Source of the DNA: a virus
Strand: one strand, 5' to 3'
Virus record (IMG/VR): IMGVR_UViG_3300035180_002092
Location: 1 to 49,482 of that record
Length of the DNA stretch: 49,482 bases
Shown here: piece by piece, positions 8,139-15,716 of the stretch
How the letters are laid out: the number at the start of each line of letters is the position of its first letter
Numbering within the stretch: the first letter of the stretch is position 1
The notes under the pieces: model-generated
Database searches by the model: none
What the model was told of the DNA's origin: nothing
The model's input: only the letters and a program-made list of their open reading frames with translations
Position numbers and translations under genes: made by a program

Positions 8139-8866
8139 TCATTGTATTTTAATATAATGTTCCAAAACTTTTTTGGTTACTTTATTAATTTCATTGCAAT
8201 CATAAACTTCAGGATTACCGTGCCAAAAATCACCATAAAATTCATAAATTATATTAGTAATAGATCATAAGCATCGGGCTTAATTATTTTGCCGCTAATA
8301 ATTAATCTCTTATATATATATTCTTTTGGGATATTTATTTTATTAGCCATTCAGTCCCAATTTTAGATACTATTTTTTTCTACATTTGGGACAGTCAGAT
8401 CCACACATATGAAAATATGGTGATTGATTAAAATATCCGTGCACCGAACAAATTATTTTAATTTAATGTAAATTGTTTTAGAATAATCATAAAAATTTTT
8501 ATCTATTTTTATTGCTTCTATATTGTATTTTACGCCAAAGAACCAATTAAACGTTCATGTAGCGCCAGCTTAAATAAGCAGTGTATTTTACAAATTATTG
8601 TAACTTTATCTACGTATGTTGTTTTAGAAAAATCATGTCAATTACTACCAACATAAGGCTGGTGGTTTGTCTCTGGCTATCCGAGACATTTTACAGCATA
8701 ATTGACATCCAGATCATTTTAAATGATGATTATGCGAAAAATCACAACGCTTATAACATGTTATAATTATTTTAGAATTAGATTTAAAATAAATTGATTT
8801 ACTATAATCATACTTATTTTTATGTACCTTGTTTGCTTTTTCAATAAATTATTTAGTTGTTAGTTT
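8139..8866 (-). pseudogene. Second decayed zinc-repeat endonuclease copy
   Basis: Readable fragments in different frames match the 4799-5745 remnant. They include HKNKYDYSKSIYFKSNSK then ITCYK, a GCQLC zinc pair, DFSKTTYVDKVTIICKIH, a further YDYSKTIYI repeat, VHGYFNQSP..H..GSDCPKC, and the nuclease core EFYGDFWHGNPEVY. Several stops and frame changes interrupt it and no start is left. It ends without the C-terminal DRENRL..GYKLVTIWE part. A 74-bp structured element (8635-8708) is inserted immediately after the first zinc repeat and has removed about 25 codons. The gene lies between the helicase and its putative loader. This explains the otherwise gene-free 8.1-8.87 kb stretch. Confidence 0.7.
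8635..8708. mobile_element. Solo structured element resembling the 3' end (omega-RNA/right end) of an IS200/IS605 tnpB
   Basis: A 74-bp element bounded by a perfect 10-bp inverted repeat (ATGTCAATTA at 8635-8644 and TAATTGACAT at 8699-8708). Inside are two hairpins, ACCAAC-ATAAG-GCTGGT and TGTCTC-TGGCTATCC-GAGACA. It matches about 49 of the first 55 bases of the element at 17255-17322, which there overlaps the stop codon of a tnpB pseudogene. No tnpB sequence remains here. It sits inside the second endonuclease remnant. Identity as a transposon end is inference from the tnpB linkage of the other copy. Confidence 0.6.
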
Positions 8867-9577
8867 TTATTTGGCATTTTTTATTTTTCTGTAATCATTG
8901 GAAAATATACAAATATTTTCCATTCCATCATAAAATAAACTTCCTATGCTCTGTTTTAAATTATTAGGGAAACTTTCAACTATATTAGGACTATTAGTAC
9001 ATATTAGAGTAGGCAATTTATTTTGTTTTCTTGTTCTAAATATATTTTCAAAATTTTTAATAAATAATTCACTAGATGATTCTGATGAAAAAAACCTAGG
9101 ATCTATTTCATCTATCACTAAAAAATCCACCATTGTTAATTCTTTTTTTGCAATAAATTTTTCTTCATTTGAAGATTGTGTCAAAGTTGCTATTATATTT
9201 GATATATCAGAAAAATGGCAGGTATATCCCTTTTGGCTCGCTTTTTTTAAAATACATGTAGCAGCCATTGTTTTACCAACACCATGTGGTCCGCTAAAAC
9301 AAATTGATTTTCCATTTAAATATGAAGATTTTAAATCAGAAATATATTCGTTATACTTTGCAAGTAGCCTTGGGTCACCCTTAAAATCTCTTTCCATTTT
9401 TAATGACCAATATTCAATTGGAATATTACTTTCCGCATATCTATTGATTGCGATTAACTTTGTGGTTTTTGCTTGTAAATCATCTGTTGATGATTCTATG
9501 GTTGATAGCCAATCCAATAATTTCTTTTTAGGAATATTATTCAGTGCGTTGCTTCGTGAAAAATCCTGGGTACTCAT
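8867..9577 (-). CDS. DnaC/IstB-like AAA+ helicase loader
   Basis: A 236-residue ATPase expected to deliver the DnaB-type helicase (6658-8064) to DNA. Walker A GPHGVGKT is at residues about 96-103, Walker B DFLVIDEID at 151-159, and LPTLICTN is a sensor-I-like strand near 200. The N-terminal 90 residues are helical, with ARYLL-type DnaC similarity weak (RLLAKYNEYI). I chose the ATG at 9577 because AAAAGG precedes it at good spacing; an in-frame ATG at 9595 lacks this. It overlaps the end of the Sm-like gene by 41 bp in another frame. A separate transposase partner of IstB type is absent, so a replication role is more likely than transposition. Confidence 0.85.
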   Translation of the reverse strand: MSTQDFSRSNALNNIPKKKLLDWLSTIESSTDDLQAKTTKLIAINRYAESNIPIEYWSLKMERDFKGDPRLLAKYNEYISDLKSSYLNGKSICFSGPHGVGKTMAATCILKKASQKGYTCHFSDISNIIATLTQSSNEEKFIAKKELTMVDFLVIDEIDPRFFSSESSSELFIKNFENIFRTRKQNKLPTLICTNSPNIVESFPNNLKQSIGSLFYDGMENICIFSNDYRKIKNAK

Positions 9578-9974
9578 ATTTAACCTTTTTTGCATTTCCG
9601 ATATGATGACTCTTCAATTTATTTGATATTATTTGTCTGTCGGCTTCATTAATTAAAATTTTTAATTCTGCCAAACGCTTATCTCTTAATGGATCTCCAC
9701 TTGGCTGATTGTACACTCTATTAAACTCAGAATTTAATTCTGACTTATAATCATTTGTATCTAATTTTGGTTCAATTTTATTTTTTTCAGCAACGGAGTC
9801 AAGCATAACTTTGATCAGCATTATATCGGATTGTGGGCGTTTTATTATTATATAACTTTTTTCGCCTATTGATTTTAATATCATTGACTCGTCATTCCAT
9901 TCTTCAACAATACCCTCTACAATAGTAGAATTAACTAACAGTATTTTAACATGTTGCCCGGCTTCTTGTTTCAT
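9537..9974 (-). CDS. Protein with an Sm-like N-terminal domain
   Basis: A 145-residue protein. Residues 5-55 read as a five-strand Sm-like barrel: GQHVKILLVNSTIVEG, then GIVEEWNDESMILKS and YIIIKRPQSDIML, the spacing seen in Hfq/LSm domains where a bent sheet binds RNA. Residues 60-125 are charged and helical (DKRLAELKILINEADRQI), followed by a basic stretch. AAGGAAACT precedes the ATG. It overlaps the helicase loader start by 41 bp, so the two are probably translated together. It could bind RNA or be a phage replication/transcription accessory protein. The fold call rests on pattern only and no catalytic motif is present. Confidence 0.5.
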   Translation of the reverse strand: MKQEAGQHVKILLVNSTIVEGIVEEWNDESMILKSIGEKSYIIIKRPQSDIMLIKVMLDSVAEKNKIEPKLDTNDYKSELNSEFNRVYNQPSGDPLRDKRLAELKILINEADRQIISNKLKSHHIGNAKKVKYEYPGFFTKQRTE

Positions 9975-9995
9975 AGTTTCCTTATAAAAAAGCTT

Positions 9996-10168
9996 TTAAT
10001 TTGTAAACTTTTTTAATTCTTTTACATTATTTGTATTAATAACAATTACAGAGTAATATTCATACTTAGGGTGACGTCTATTTAAATTAGAATACACTAT
10101 GGCACAATTTTCAGTTATATATGTCGCCCTAAGAATTTCCTTTTTTATTAATCTTTTTCTGTCGGCAA
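9996..10168 (-). other. Open frame of about 50 codons without a recognisable start
   Basis: Reads IKKEILRATYITENC then AIVYSNLNRRHPKYEYYS and VIVINTNNVKELKKF to TAA, which looks protein-like. The frame opens after a TAG at 10171-10169 and has no ATG, GTG or TTG. It overlaps the end of the 10148-10351 gene in the -1 frame. It may be made by a frame change from that gene, use a rare start such as ATT, or be a decayed 5'-truncated gene. Confidence 0.35.
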
Positions 10169-10351
10169 TACAATTAAACTATATTGATCTTTTTTATCAA
10201 AAAGCGACCTGTCTATGAATATGTTCGCGACCGTAGAATATAAAATATTTGATAATATGCATCCATCTTTGATAAAATTAAAAGTAATTGTTTCATTTGT
10301 AATTTGACACAATTCATATATAGATATTGCTTGTTCCGTTATTGTTTGCAT
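10148..10351 (-). CDS. Small protein of 67 residues, unknown
   Basis: Begins MQTITEQAISIYELCQITNE and ends SLIVLPTEKD. Its ATG shares one base with the TAA of the upstream gene (TAATG), a strong sign of coupled translation with the 200-residue protein. Alternating hydrophobic residues in the second half suggest a small alpha/beta fold. No family or metal motif recognised. It lies in the replication block between the UvsW-type helicase and the helicase loader, so an accessory replication role is possible but unsupported. Confidence 0.6.
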   Translation of the reverse strand: MQTITEQAISIYELCQITNETITFNFIKDGCILSNILYSTVANIFIDRSLFDKKDQYSLIVLPTEKD

Positions 10352-10953
10352 TATACTATTCTAGATAAAATATTTTTATCAAATCCAAGCTCTTCTATTT
10401 TTTGAATAGCTGCAAATAATTCTGGGGACATTGGGTCCATTTGTGATACGAATGCTAAATCACCATATGTATTTATTTTTGTTCCAGATTCTGCGAAAAT
10501 AAATTTATATTTTTCTGGTAGTGGGGTAGATCTATCGACATTTAAATTTTGTTTGCCAGAAAGTAGTACATTCATTTTGTACTCATTAACAATACCATCA
10601 TTTGTCATAAATGATATAGATGTTAAACGTCGTTTTGCCTTAACCACCTTATTTAGATAGACCCAATCAATATAATCTCTTAATAGTTTTGGGTTCGAGG
10701 TTAGTGACATTGCCAGTTTTTTAATCTGAAATACTTCAAAACATTTGCTTGGAGATGGACTGTTAAATTTAAATTTATAATCAGTATTGTATGTCTCCTT
10801 GTATTTTTTACAAAAATATGATAATAAATGAGTCGGCTTCCATTCAGCCACATCTAAAGTTTCAATCTCTTTAAATTTGTCAAAAAACTTTTTATATTGT
10901 TCGTTAGGGTAATCAGTTAATTCTCCACACAAACTTTCTTCTTTCTTCTTCAT
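10351..10953 (-). CDS. Protein of 200 residues, unknown (replication block)
   Basis: Begins MKKKEESLCGELTDYPNEQ. It is mostly helical through residue 110, with a FEVFQIKKLAMSL segment and a basic NKVVKAKRRLTS stretch near 105-115. It then has a mixed region and a C-terminal PELFAAIQKIEELGFDKNIL. GGTGAT lies before the ATG. The stop overlaps the next start by one base. Position between a UvsW-type helicase and the DnaC-like loader suggests a role in replication or recombination, but I see no motif that proves one. Nothing indicates truncation. Confidence 0.6.
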   Translation of the reverse strand: MKKKEESLCGELTDYPNEQYKKFFDKFKEIETLDVAEWKPTHLLSYFCKKYKETYNTDYKFKFNSPSPSKCFEVFQIKKLAMSLTSNPKLLRDYIDWVYLNKVVKAKRRLTSISFMTNDGIVNEYKMNVLLSGKQNLNVDRSTPLPEKYKFIFAESGTKINTYGDLAFVSQMDPMSPELFAAIQKIEELGFDKNILSRIV

Positions 10954-10957
10954 GTTA

Positions 10958-11268
10958 TCACCAAAATGCTTTCATATTATTTATTCTACCAACAATAACT
11001 AATAAGTCTGTAAAATATAAATTAATATACCAATATATTTCTTCTTCTTTTAATATTATTAATTTTGTTCCGCCATATCCGCCGTACGAATTGAAGTGTT
11101 CATTAATTAATTCTTTATTTATATAGTTTTTCTTATAAACTTTATTTATTTTACACAGCTCATCGTACAGCTTTGTCTGATACTAAAATATTTGGCAATT
11201 GAGTTATATATAAATCATTTTTATCTTCTATAATAAATACTTCTGGAATAAATGATTCATGATATCAT
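10958..11268 (-). pseudogene. Frame-broken small gene, unknown
   Basis: A strong GGAAGG site precedes an ATG at 11268, but that frame stops after three codons. One base over, the sequence reads SFIPEVFIIEDKNDLYITQ then LPNILVSDK. Around 11170 the frame changes again to KLYDELCKINKVYKKNYINK and on through HFNSYGGYGG to YFTDLLVIVGRINN and a TGA at 10958. Two single-base shifts would restore a protein of about 95 residues. The family is unknown. This accounts for the gap between the 200-residue protein and the UvsW-type helicase. Confidence 0.5.
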
Positions 11269-11283
11269 ATTTCCTTCCACAAT

Positions 11284-12795
11284 TTATGCATTTTTTGATT
11301 TTTTCTTTTTAGTCTTTCCTGGCCATATTACATCAAAACCATCTTCTGATTTATATATTTTGTATCTTGTTTTAGAATGTTCTTGTAAAAATGGAGCTTG
11401 ATCTATAAAATCTACTATTACTGCAAATTTTTTGCCAGGATAACGTCTAATAACCCTACCAACTCTTTGTAGGGCTTTTACTGTAGATTTTCCGCCACAT
11501 GCTATTACTAATCCAGACAAACTTGGTATATCAACGCCAATATCAAAAATTTTAGATGCTAATACGCAATCTATTTTATGCTCCATTAAATCTTTTTTTA
11601 CTTTAGCTCTTTCATCATTGTCATTGCTTCCATCTAATATTGCGCATGTCATATGTTGTTTAAATAAACCATGAAGTATTTTACCATGTTTTAAACTATT
11701 AAAAAGCACTAATGTTTGATATCCTTTCGCAACCATAATTTTGGCAGCGTCTAATATTAAGCCATTCCTAACATCATTTTCGGAAACATATTTTTTATAA
11801 ACAGAAGGGTATACTTTTTCAAGCTCATAATGATATGGCGGGACGACTCTAAATCTAATAAGTGGTTGCGCCAAATAACCTTTTTTTATGAGGTAAGACG
11901 CGGAAATGTTAACAATGTATCTACCTAAAATTGCCTCAATCATTAAATCAGCGCCGTCATCTCTCCATGGCGATCCGCTAAGACCATAAATATGTTCTGG
12001 CGCAGAGTGTTTGAATATCTGTTGTATAGTATCGCACGCAGACATATGACATTCATCAATAATGTGAACTTTTGCATCCTTCATCATTTTAATGATATCA
12101 GAATATTTGTTTTTTTCAACAGCCCCCTCATCATCACCATCGCCATCTATCAATATGTTTTTTTTATTCATACCAATGGCTTGACCAACAGTCCAGATGC
12201 TTGCAATATTGATGTCATGTATGTCGCATTTGCCATCACCAATAATTCCAATTTTCTCATCAAAAATTTCTGAGAAAAAATCATGAAATTGATAAAGCAA
12301 ATCTTTTCCGATAACGTAAATAATTGCTTTTTTCCCAAAATGCGCGGCGATAAGCGCGGCAATTAAGCTCTTGCCTCCGCCCGTAGCTACTTTAATAATT
12401 CCTCGATCATTTTTGTCAACAATATTTAAAATATCTAATTGATAAGGATATGGCGGCTTGCCAATTTTTCGCAAATTATCTAAAATATTTTTAGGTTTAC
12501 CAATAGATTTTGCCGGTCTATTATCTATTATTTCAAATTCTTTTTTTGCAGTTGAGTAGAACTCTTTTACTCTATCTAATAAACCAGTAGGAAAAATAAG
12601 TGTTGGAGTTAAAAGCTTCTTAAATCCATCCCATTTTACAAAATCGCCATCTTTATTAAAGAATCCTCTAAATGCCGCTGTATGCTCAGCACCCTTAATA
12701 TAAAAAGATAAATGTTTATCTAATGCTAATACATGTTCTAAATCTGATTCTTCTTGAATTTGTGAGGTGTTGCCTCTTATAATTATTTTTGTCAT
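11284..12795 (-). CDS. UvsW-like superfamily 2 DNA helicase
   Basis: A 503-residue SF2 helicase of the T4 UvsW/RAD25 type, which remodels branched DNA and supports recombination-dependent replication. Seen: a 110-residue N-terminal extension, motif I ATGGGKS (137-143), motif II DECH (247-250), motif III GLSGSPWRDD (about 271-280), motif V DIGVDIPSL (418-426) and motif VI QRVGRVIRR (443-451). The C-terminus is a basic tail (PGKTKKKKSKNA). GGTAAAAT precedes the ATG. A promoter flanked by an 11-bp inverted repeat lies in the 72-bp gap upstream, so this gene may be regulated separately from the gene before it. Confidence 0.9.
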   Translation of the reverse strand: MTKIIIRGNTSQIQEESDLEHVLALDKHLSFYIKGAEHTAAFRGFFNKDGDFVKWDGFKKLLTPTLIFPTGLLDRVKEFYSTAKKEFEIIDNRPAKSIGKPKNILDNLRKIGKPPYPYQLDILNIVDKNDRGIIKVATGGGKSLIAALIAAHFGKKAIIYVIGKDLLYQFHDFFSEIFDEKIGIIGDGKCDIHDINIASIWTVGQAIGMNKKNILIDGDGDDEGAVEKNKYSDIIKMMKDAKVHIIDECHMSACDTIQQIFKHSAPEHIYGLSGSPWRDDGADLMIEAILGRYIVNISASYLIKKGYLAQPLIRFRVVPPYHYELEKVYPSVYKKYVSENDVRNGLILDAAKIMVAKGYQTLVLFNSLKHGKILHGLFKQHMTCAILDGSNDNDERAKVKKDLMEHKIDCVLASKIFDIGVDIPSLSGLVIACGGKSTVKALQRVGRVIRRYPGKKFAVIVDFIDQAPFLQEHSKTRYKIYKSEDGFDVIWPGKTKKKKSKNA

Positions 12796-12866
12796 ATTTT
12801 ACCGATTTCTAAACGCAAGTATACTACAAAATAGTATATATCTTAACGTTATATTATCGGTAAAAT
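12796..12866 (-). promoter_or_regulatory. Promoter bracketed by an 11-bp inverted repeat upstream of the UvsW-like gene
   Basis: ATTTTACCGAT (12796-12806) and its exact reverse complement (12856-12866) flank a minus-strand promoter: TTAAGA (12846-12841), 17 bp, TATACT (12823-12818). A smaller palindrome ATACTA-CAAAA-TAGTAT covers the -10 region (12821-12837). The geometry suggests paired operator sites around a promoter. No matching repressor gene was identified. Confidence 0.5.
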
Positions 12867-12867
12867 T

Positions 12868-13251
12868 TTAATATTTAAGCCTGCATCTTCTGTTTGTGGG
12901 CACTACCTTTAAAGAATCATGCGTTTCTACTGACCAAATTTGATAAGCTTGCCCACATTTACATGATACAAATTTTTGAATGGATGGAATTATATGTAAA
13001 TATTTTCCTATTATCCTGCCTTCATGTGTTCTATGAAATGCAGCAGATACTGATTTGCCATATATTTTTATATTCGCATATTTTGATTTTTTATCAGACA
13101 ACAGGACAAATAAATACCTATATTTTTTGATATCTTTATATGAGTATGAAATGTGATCACTCATTTCATTAAATGAGGGAGTCGCGCCACATTTACTACA
13201 ACGAGTTCTAATTGGAAATGTATTAGATCTATCTGGTAAATTTGTTTTCAT
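12868..13251 (-). CDS. Putative zinc-binding protein, unknown
   Basis: A 127-residue protein from the ATG at 13251, chosen because AAGGAACAAT precedes it; an in-frame ATG at 13269 lacks a ribosome-binding site. It holds two cysteine pairs, RCSKCGATP near residue 18 and SCKCGQAYQIW near residue 97, which could make one zinc ribbon across a beta-rich middle (YRYLFVLLSDKKSKYANIKIYG). The C-terminus is basic (NRRCRLKY). No family recognised. It sits after a hairpin terminator that ends the tubulin-like gene and before the UvsW-type helicase promoter, so it may be weakly expressed or have its own promoter, which I cannot see. Confidence 0.65.
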   Translation of the reverse strand: MKTNLPDRSNTFPIRTRCSKCGATPSFNEMSDHISYSYKDIKKYRYLFVLLSDKKSKYANIKIYGKSVSAAFHRTHEGRIIGKYLHIIPSIQKFVSCKCGQAYQIWSVETHDSLKVVPTNRRCRLKY

Positions 13252-13271
13252 ATTGTTCCTTATAGACATGG

Positions 13272-13304
13272 AAAAACCATGAAAGAATTATTCTCATGGT
13301 TTTT
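13272..13304 (-). terminator. Intrinsic terminator-like hairpin after the tubulin-like gene
   Basis: AAAAACCATGA (13272-13282) pairs perfectly with TCATGGTTTTT (13294-13304) around an 11-base loop. Read on the minus strand the stem ends in a T-run. It starts seven bases after the stop of the tubulin-like gene. The symmetrical A/T ends allow it to work in both directions. Confidence 0.65.
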
Positions 13305-13310
13305 TAAAAT

Positions 13311-14669
13311 TTATTTGCGACGATCGACTACGCCATTAAGCAATTTACCAAATGAAGATGATTTTATTGCAATTTTTTCTTTTATTTTCTGTGCAGCCGA
13401 TACTGTTTCATTAGCACTAGTTTCCAGCTGAAGTGTTAAATTTCTAGAGTCATCTTTTGATTTTACTTTTGATTGAAGTTCTTTTGTTTCATTTTTTAAT
13501 TGATCTATCCTGGAAGATGGTAACCCTAATCCAGAAAACATTGAATATACTTTAACAACATTATCTGGCGAGTCTATAACATACATTCCTTTGAATACTC
13601 CCTTTGGATTACCACAAAGGTCATTAATCATACTAGTGGCATAATTAACACTAGATGCAGGAATGCTATCCCAAACTGATTTATTTGCGGTAACTATAAA
13701 ACCAACATATTTTGATTGTTTTAAATCGAATCCTTCAGCTAAAAGATTTCTGGAAAGATTATTAATTACCGCTTCAGCAATAGCGGTATCTTCAGTATAA
13801 TTTTCTACTATGAATTCACCATAGACTGACATACCTTCACCATCAATAAATACTTTTGAAAATTCCATTGGATCTAATGCTTTTGTAGAAGATGGCATAG
13901 ATGACAATGTATTAAACATATCTATGGGATTTACTATTGCTTTATTTGCCACGCCATAAAATTCAATTTGGCTTATATTATGGTATATGGCTTCAATTTT
14001 TGCATTATCAACCACAATTAAATTATTCACTTTTTTAGTTTGAGTTAATCTGGATAATTTTGATAATGTCTCTAATGCATTAGATTTAGTCTGAGCATCT
14101 TCCGTATCCATTGGAAGTATAGTCATAACTACAAGTGGTTTGCCCATTTCTGATAAAATATCGACTAATGTTTCACAAGAGCCTGCTCCAGATCCGCCGC
14201 CCAAACTTAAGCATAATACATTTACTTGGGAATTTCCAATCTTATCATTTATAAGTTGGATTATTTCTTCTCTGTGTGCTTCGGCAGCAGCTTTTCCGAT
14301 TTCTATCTCTTTTGCAGCTCCACCTAAACCATATTCTAGTAATAATTTGTTAGCATCTGGTACATCAATATATTTTAAATCCTGCATTGCAGTATTAATG
14401 ACGCACGTAGCATAACCAAGTTTACAAAAAGTCTCGGCTATTCTAGATCCGGCTTGACCAGAGCCTATTATTCCGAGTGATAAACTTCTTTCTTTATTTG
14501 AAACTATCTTTGCAGCCATCTTTGTCTCCTGTTGTTTTGCTTGACTCTTTGCTTTTAATGCCGATAATTTATTTAAATCTACTGAGTCTTCTTTTTTTAC
14601 TTTCACATTGGATATATCATCTATTATATTCTCTGATGAATCATCTTCGATAATTGATGTCGCTGACAT
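13311..14669 (-). CDS. Divergent FtsZ/tubulin-family GTPase
   Basis: A 452-residue protein with the tubulin-fold nucleotide site: GSGQAGSRI (residues about 69-77, matching GVGGAGGN of FtsZ), the G-box LGGGSGAGS (156-164), and NLIVVDN (216-222). The segment ALDPMEFSKVFI (264-275) aligns with the FtsZ T7 loop NLDFADVKTVM and keeps one Asp and a Glu in the second acidic position. It has a 60-residue N-terminal extension and a C-terminal coiled-coil-like tail with a basic end (VVDRRK), as in phage TubZ/PhuZ-type proteins that polymerise by tail contacts. AGGAGAATAA precedes the ATG. It likely forms filaments that position or partition phage DNA; polymerisation itself is inference. Confidence 0.82.
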   Translation of the reverse strand: MSATSIIEDDSSENIIDDISNVKVKKEDSVDLNKLSALKAKSQAKQQETKMAAKIVSNKERSLSLGIIGSGQAGSRIAETFCKLGYATCVINTAMQDLKYIDVPDANKLLLEYGLGGAAKEIEIGKAAAEAHREEIIQLINDKIGNSQVNVLCLSLGGGSGAGSCETLVDILSEMGKPLVVMTILPMDTEDAQTKSNALETLSKLSRLTQTKKVNNLIVVDNAKIEAIYHNISQIEFYGVANKAIVNPIDMFNTLSSMPSSTKALDPMEFSKVFIDGEGMSVYGEFIVENYTEDTAIAEAVINNLSRNLLAEGFDLKQSKYVGFIVTANKSVWDSIPASSVNYATSMINDLCGNPKGVFKGMYVIDSPDNVVKVYSMFSGLGLPSSRIDQLKNETKELQSKVKSKDDSRNLTLQLETSANETVSAAQKIKEKIAIKSSSFGKLLNGVVDRRK

Positions 14670-14761
14670 TTATTCTCCTATTATTTTTTTTCTGTCTGAA
14701 TTGCGCCCACATGCTTATAAAATAACCACGAACACAAAAAACGCAAATTAATATTTTTATG

Positions 14762-15715
14762 TTATTTAATAAAATACTTATTGTTCAAATACCAATTTAC
14801 TGTATCACGAACACCTTCTTTAAACTTTATTTTGGGGCTCCATCCTAATTTCTTGATCTTAGTCGCATCTATTGAATATCTAAAATCATGGCTCATGCGT
14901 GGATCTGGAATATAAGATATTAATTCATGCCCAGAATTCATTGCATTACATATTTTTTGTATTACTTCAATATTAGTGAACTCTTGATTTGCGGCAATAT
15001 TATATGTCTCATTTGGGGCGCCTTTATTTAATACAGCCATAATACCAGCGCAATTATCATATACGTGAGTCCAATCTCTAATTTGTAAGCCTTGACCATA
15101 AATTGGTATTTTTTCACCATCTAAAATGCATTTAATCGCTTTTGGAATCAATTTCTCAGAGGTCTGCCTTGGTCCATAATTATTTGAGCTCCTAGTAATG
15201 TTATAAATTAAACCATATGAATCATGAGCGGCTTTAACTAAGAGCTCTGCGGCGGCTTTAGTGGCTGAATAAGGATTTCTGGGATTAAGAACAGCATCTT
15301 CTGCCCAAGGGGCATCTTGCTCACTAGTTAATTGCCCATATACTCCATCAATTGATATGTAAATTAGTCTTTCGACATTATGTTTAACGCAACAATTAAT
15401 AATAACTTGAGTGCCAAGTACATTTGAGGTAACGAATGAATTAGGATCTGTTAATGACGTGTCTACGAAAGTTTCTGCAGCGCCATGTATAACAATATCT
15501 GGTTTTTCAAATTGAAAAATCTTATCCATAATATGTTGATCTCTAATATCAGCTATATAGAAAGTATGATTCTTATTCCAATACATAGAATTAGTGGAAT
15601 TCTTAACCATATCAACACTAACTAATTGATATGGCTGTTTTTCATATACTGCTTTTCGTATAAAATTTCCTAGAAGAAACCCAGCAGTTCCAGTTATAAG
15701 TAATTTCTTATTCAT
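14762..15715 (-). CDS. NAD-dependent nucleotide-sugar epimerase/dehydratase, RmlB-like extended SDR
   Basis: A 317-residue extended short-chain dehydrogenase. It has the NAD-binding TGTAGFLLG (8-16), the catalytic YSATK (Tyr149, Lys153) and the IPIYGQGLQIRDWTHVYD segment typical of dTDP-glucose 4,6-dehydratases. The usual active-site STDEVYG is SIDGVYG here (121-127), so Asp is kept but the catalytic Glu is Gly and Thr is Ile. It may therefore be an epimerase or another dehydratase and not a true RmlB. AAGAG precedes the ATG. It neighbours a GT2 remnant, a GT4 glycosyltransferase and a methyltransferase, which points to synthesis of a modified sugar for a glycan. Confidence 0.82.
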   Translation of the reverse strand: MNKKLLITGTAGFLLGNFIRKAVYEKQPYQLVSVDMVKNSTNSMYWNKNHTFYIADIRDQHIMDKIFQFEKPDIVIHGAAETFVDTSLTDPNSFVTSNVLGTQVIINCCVKHNVERLIYISIDGVYGQLTSEQDAPWAEDAVLNPRNPYSATKAAAELLVKAAHDSYGLIYNITRSSNNYGPRQTSEKLIPKAIKCILDGEKIPIYGQGLQIRDWTHVYDNCAGIMAVLNKGAPNETYNIAANQEFTNIEVIQKICNAMNSGHELISYIPDPRMSHDFRYSIDATKIKKLGWSPKIKFKEGVRDTVNWYLNNKYFIK

Positions 15716-15716
15716 A

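Noticed and set aside
8581-8766. A plus-strand 61-codon gene across the solo element
   Set aside because: It runs through inverted repeats and endonuclease remnant on the opposite strand; composition is that of random AT-rich DNA.
10130-10170. Programmed -1 ribosomal frameshift site
   Set aside because: No X-XXY-YYZ heptamer in the zero frame and no clear downstream structure, so I left it as an unexplained overlap.
14670-14761. Promoter in the 92-bp gap before the tubulin-like gene
   Set aside because: TATAAG-like boxes are present, but no -35 hexamer at 16-18 bp; too weak to annotate.
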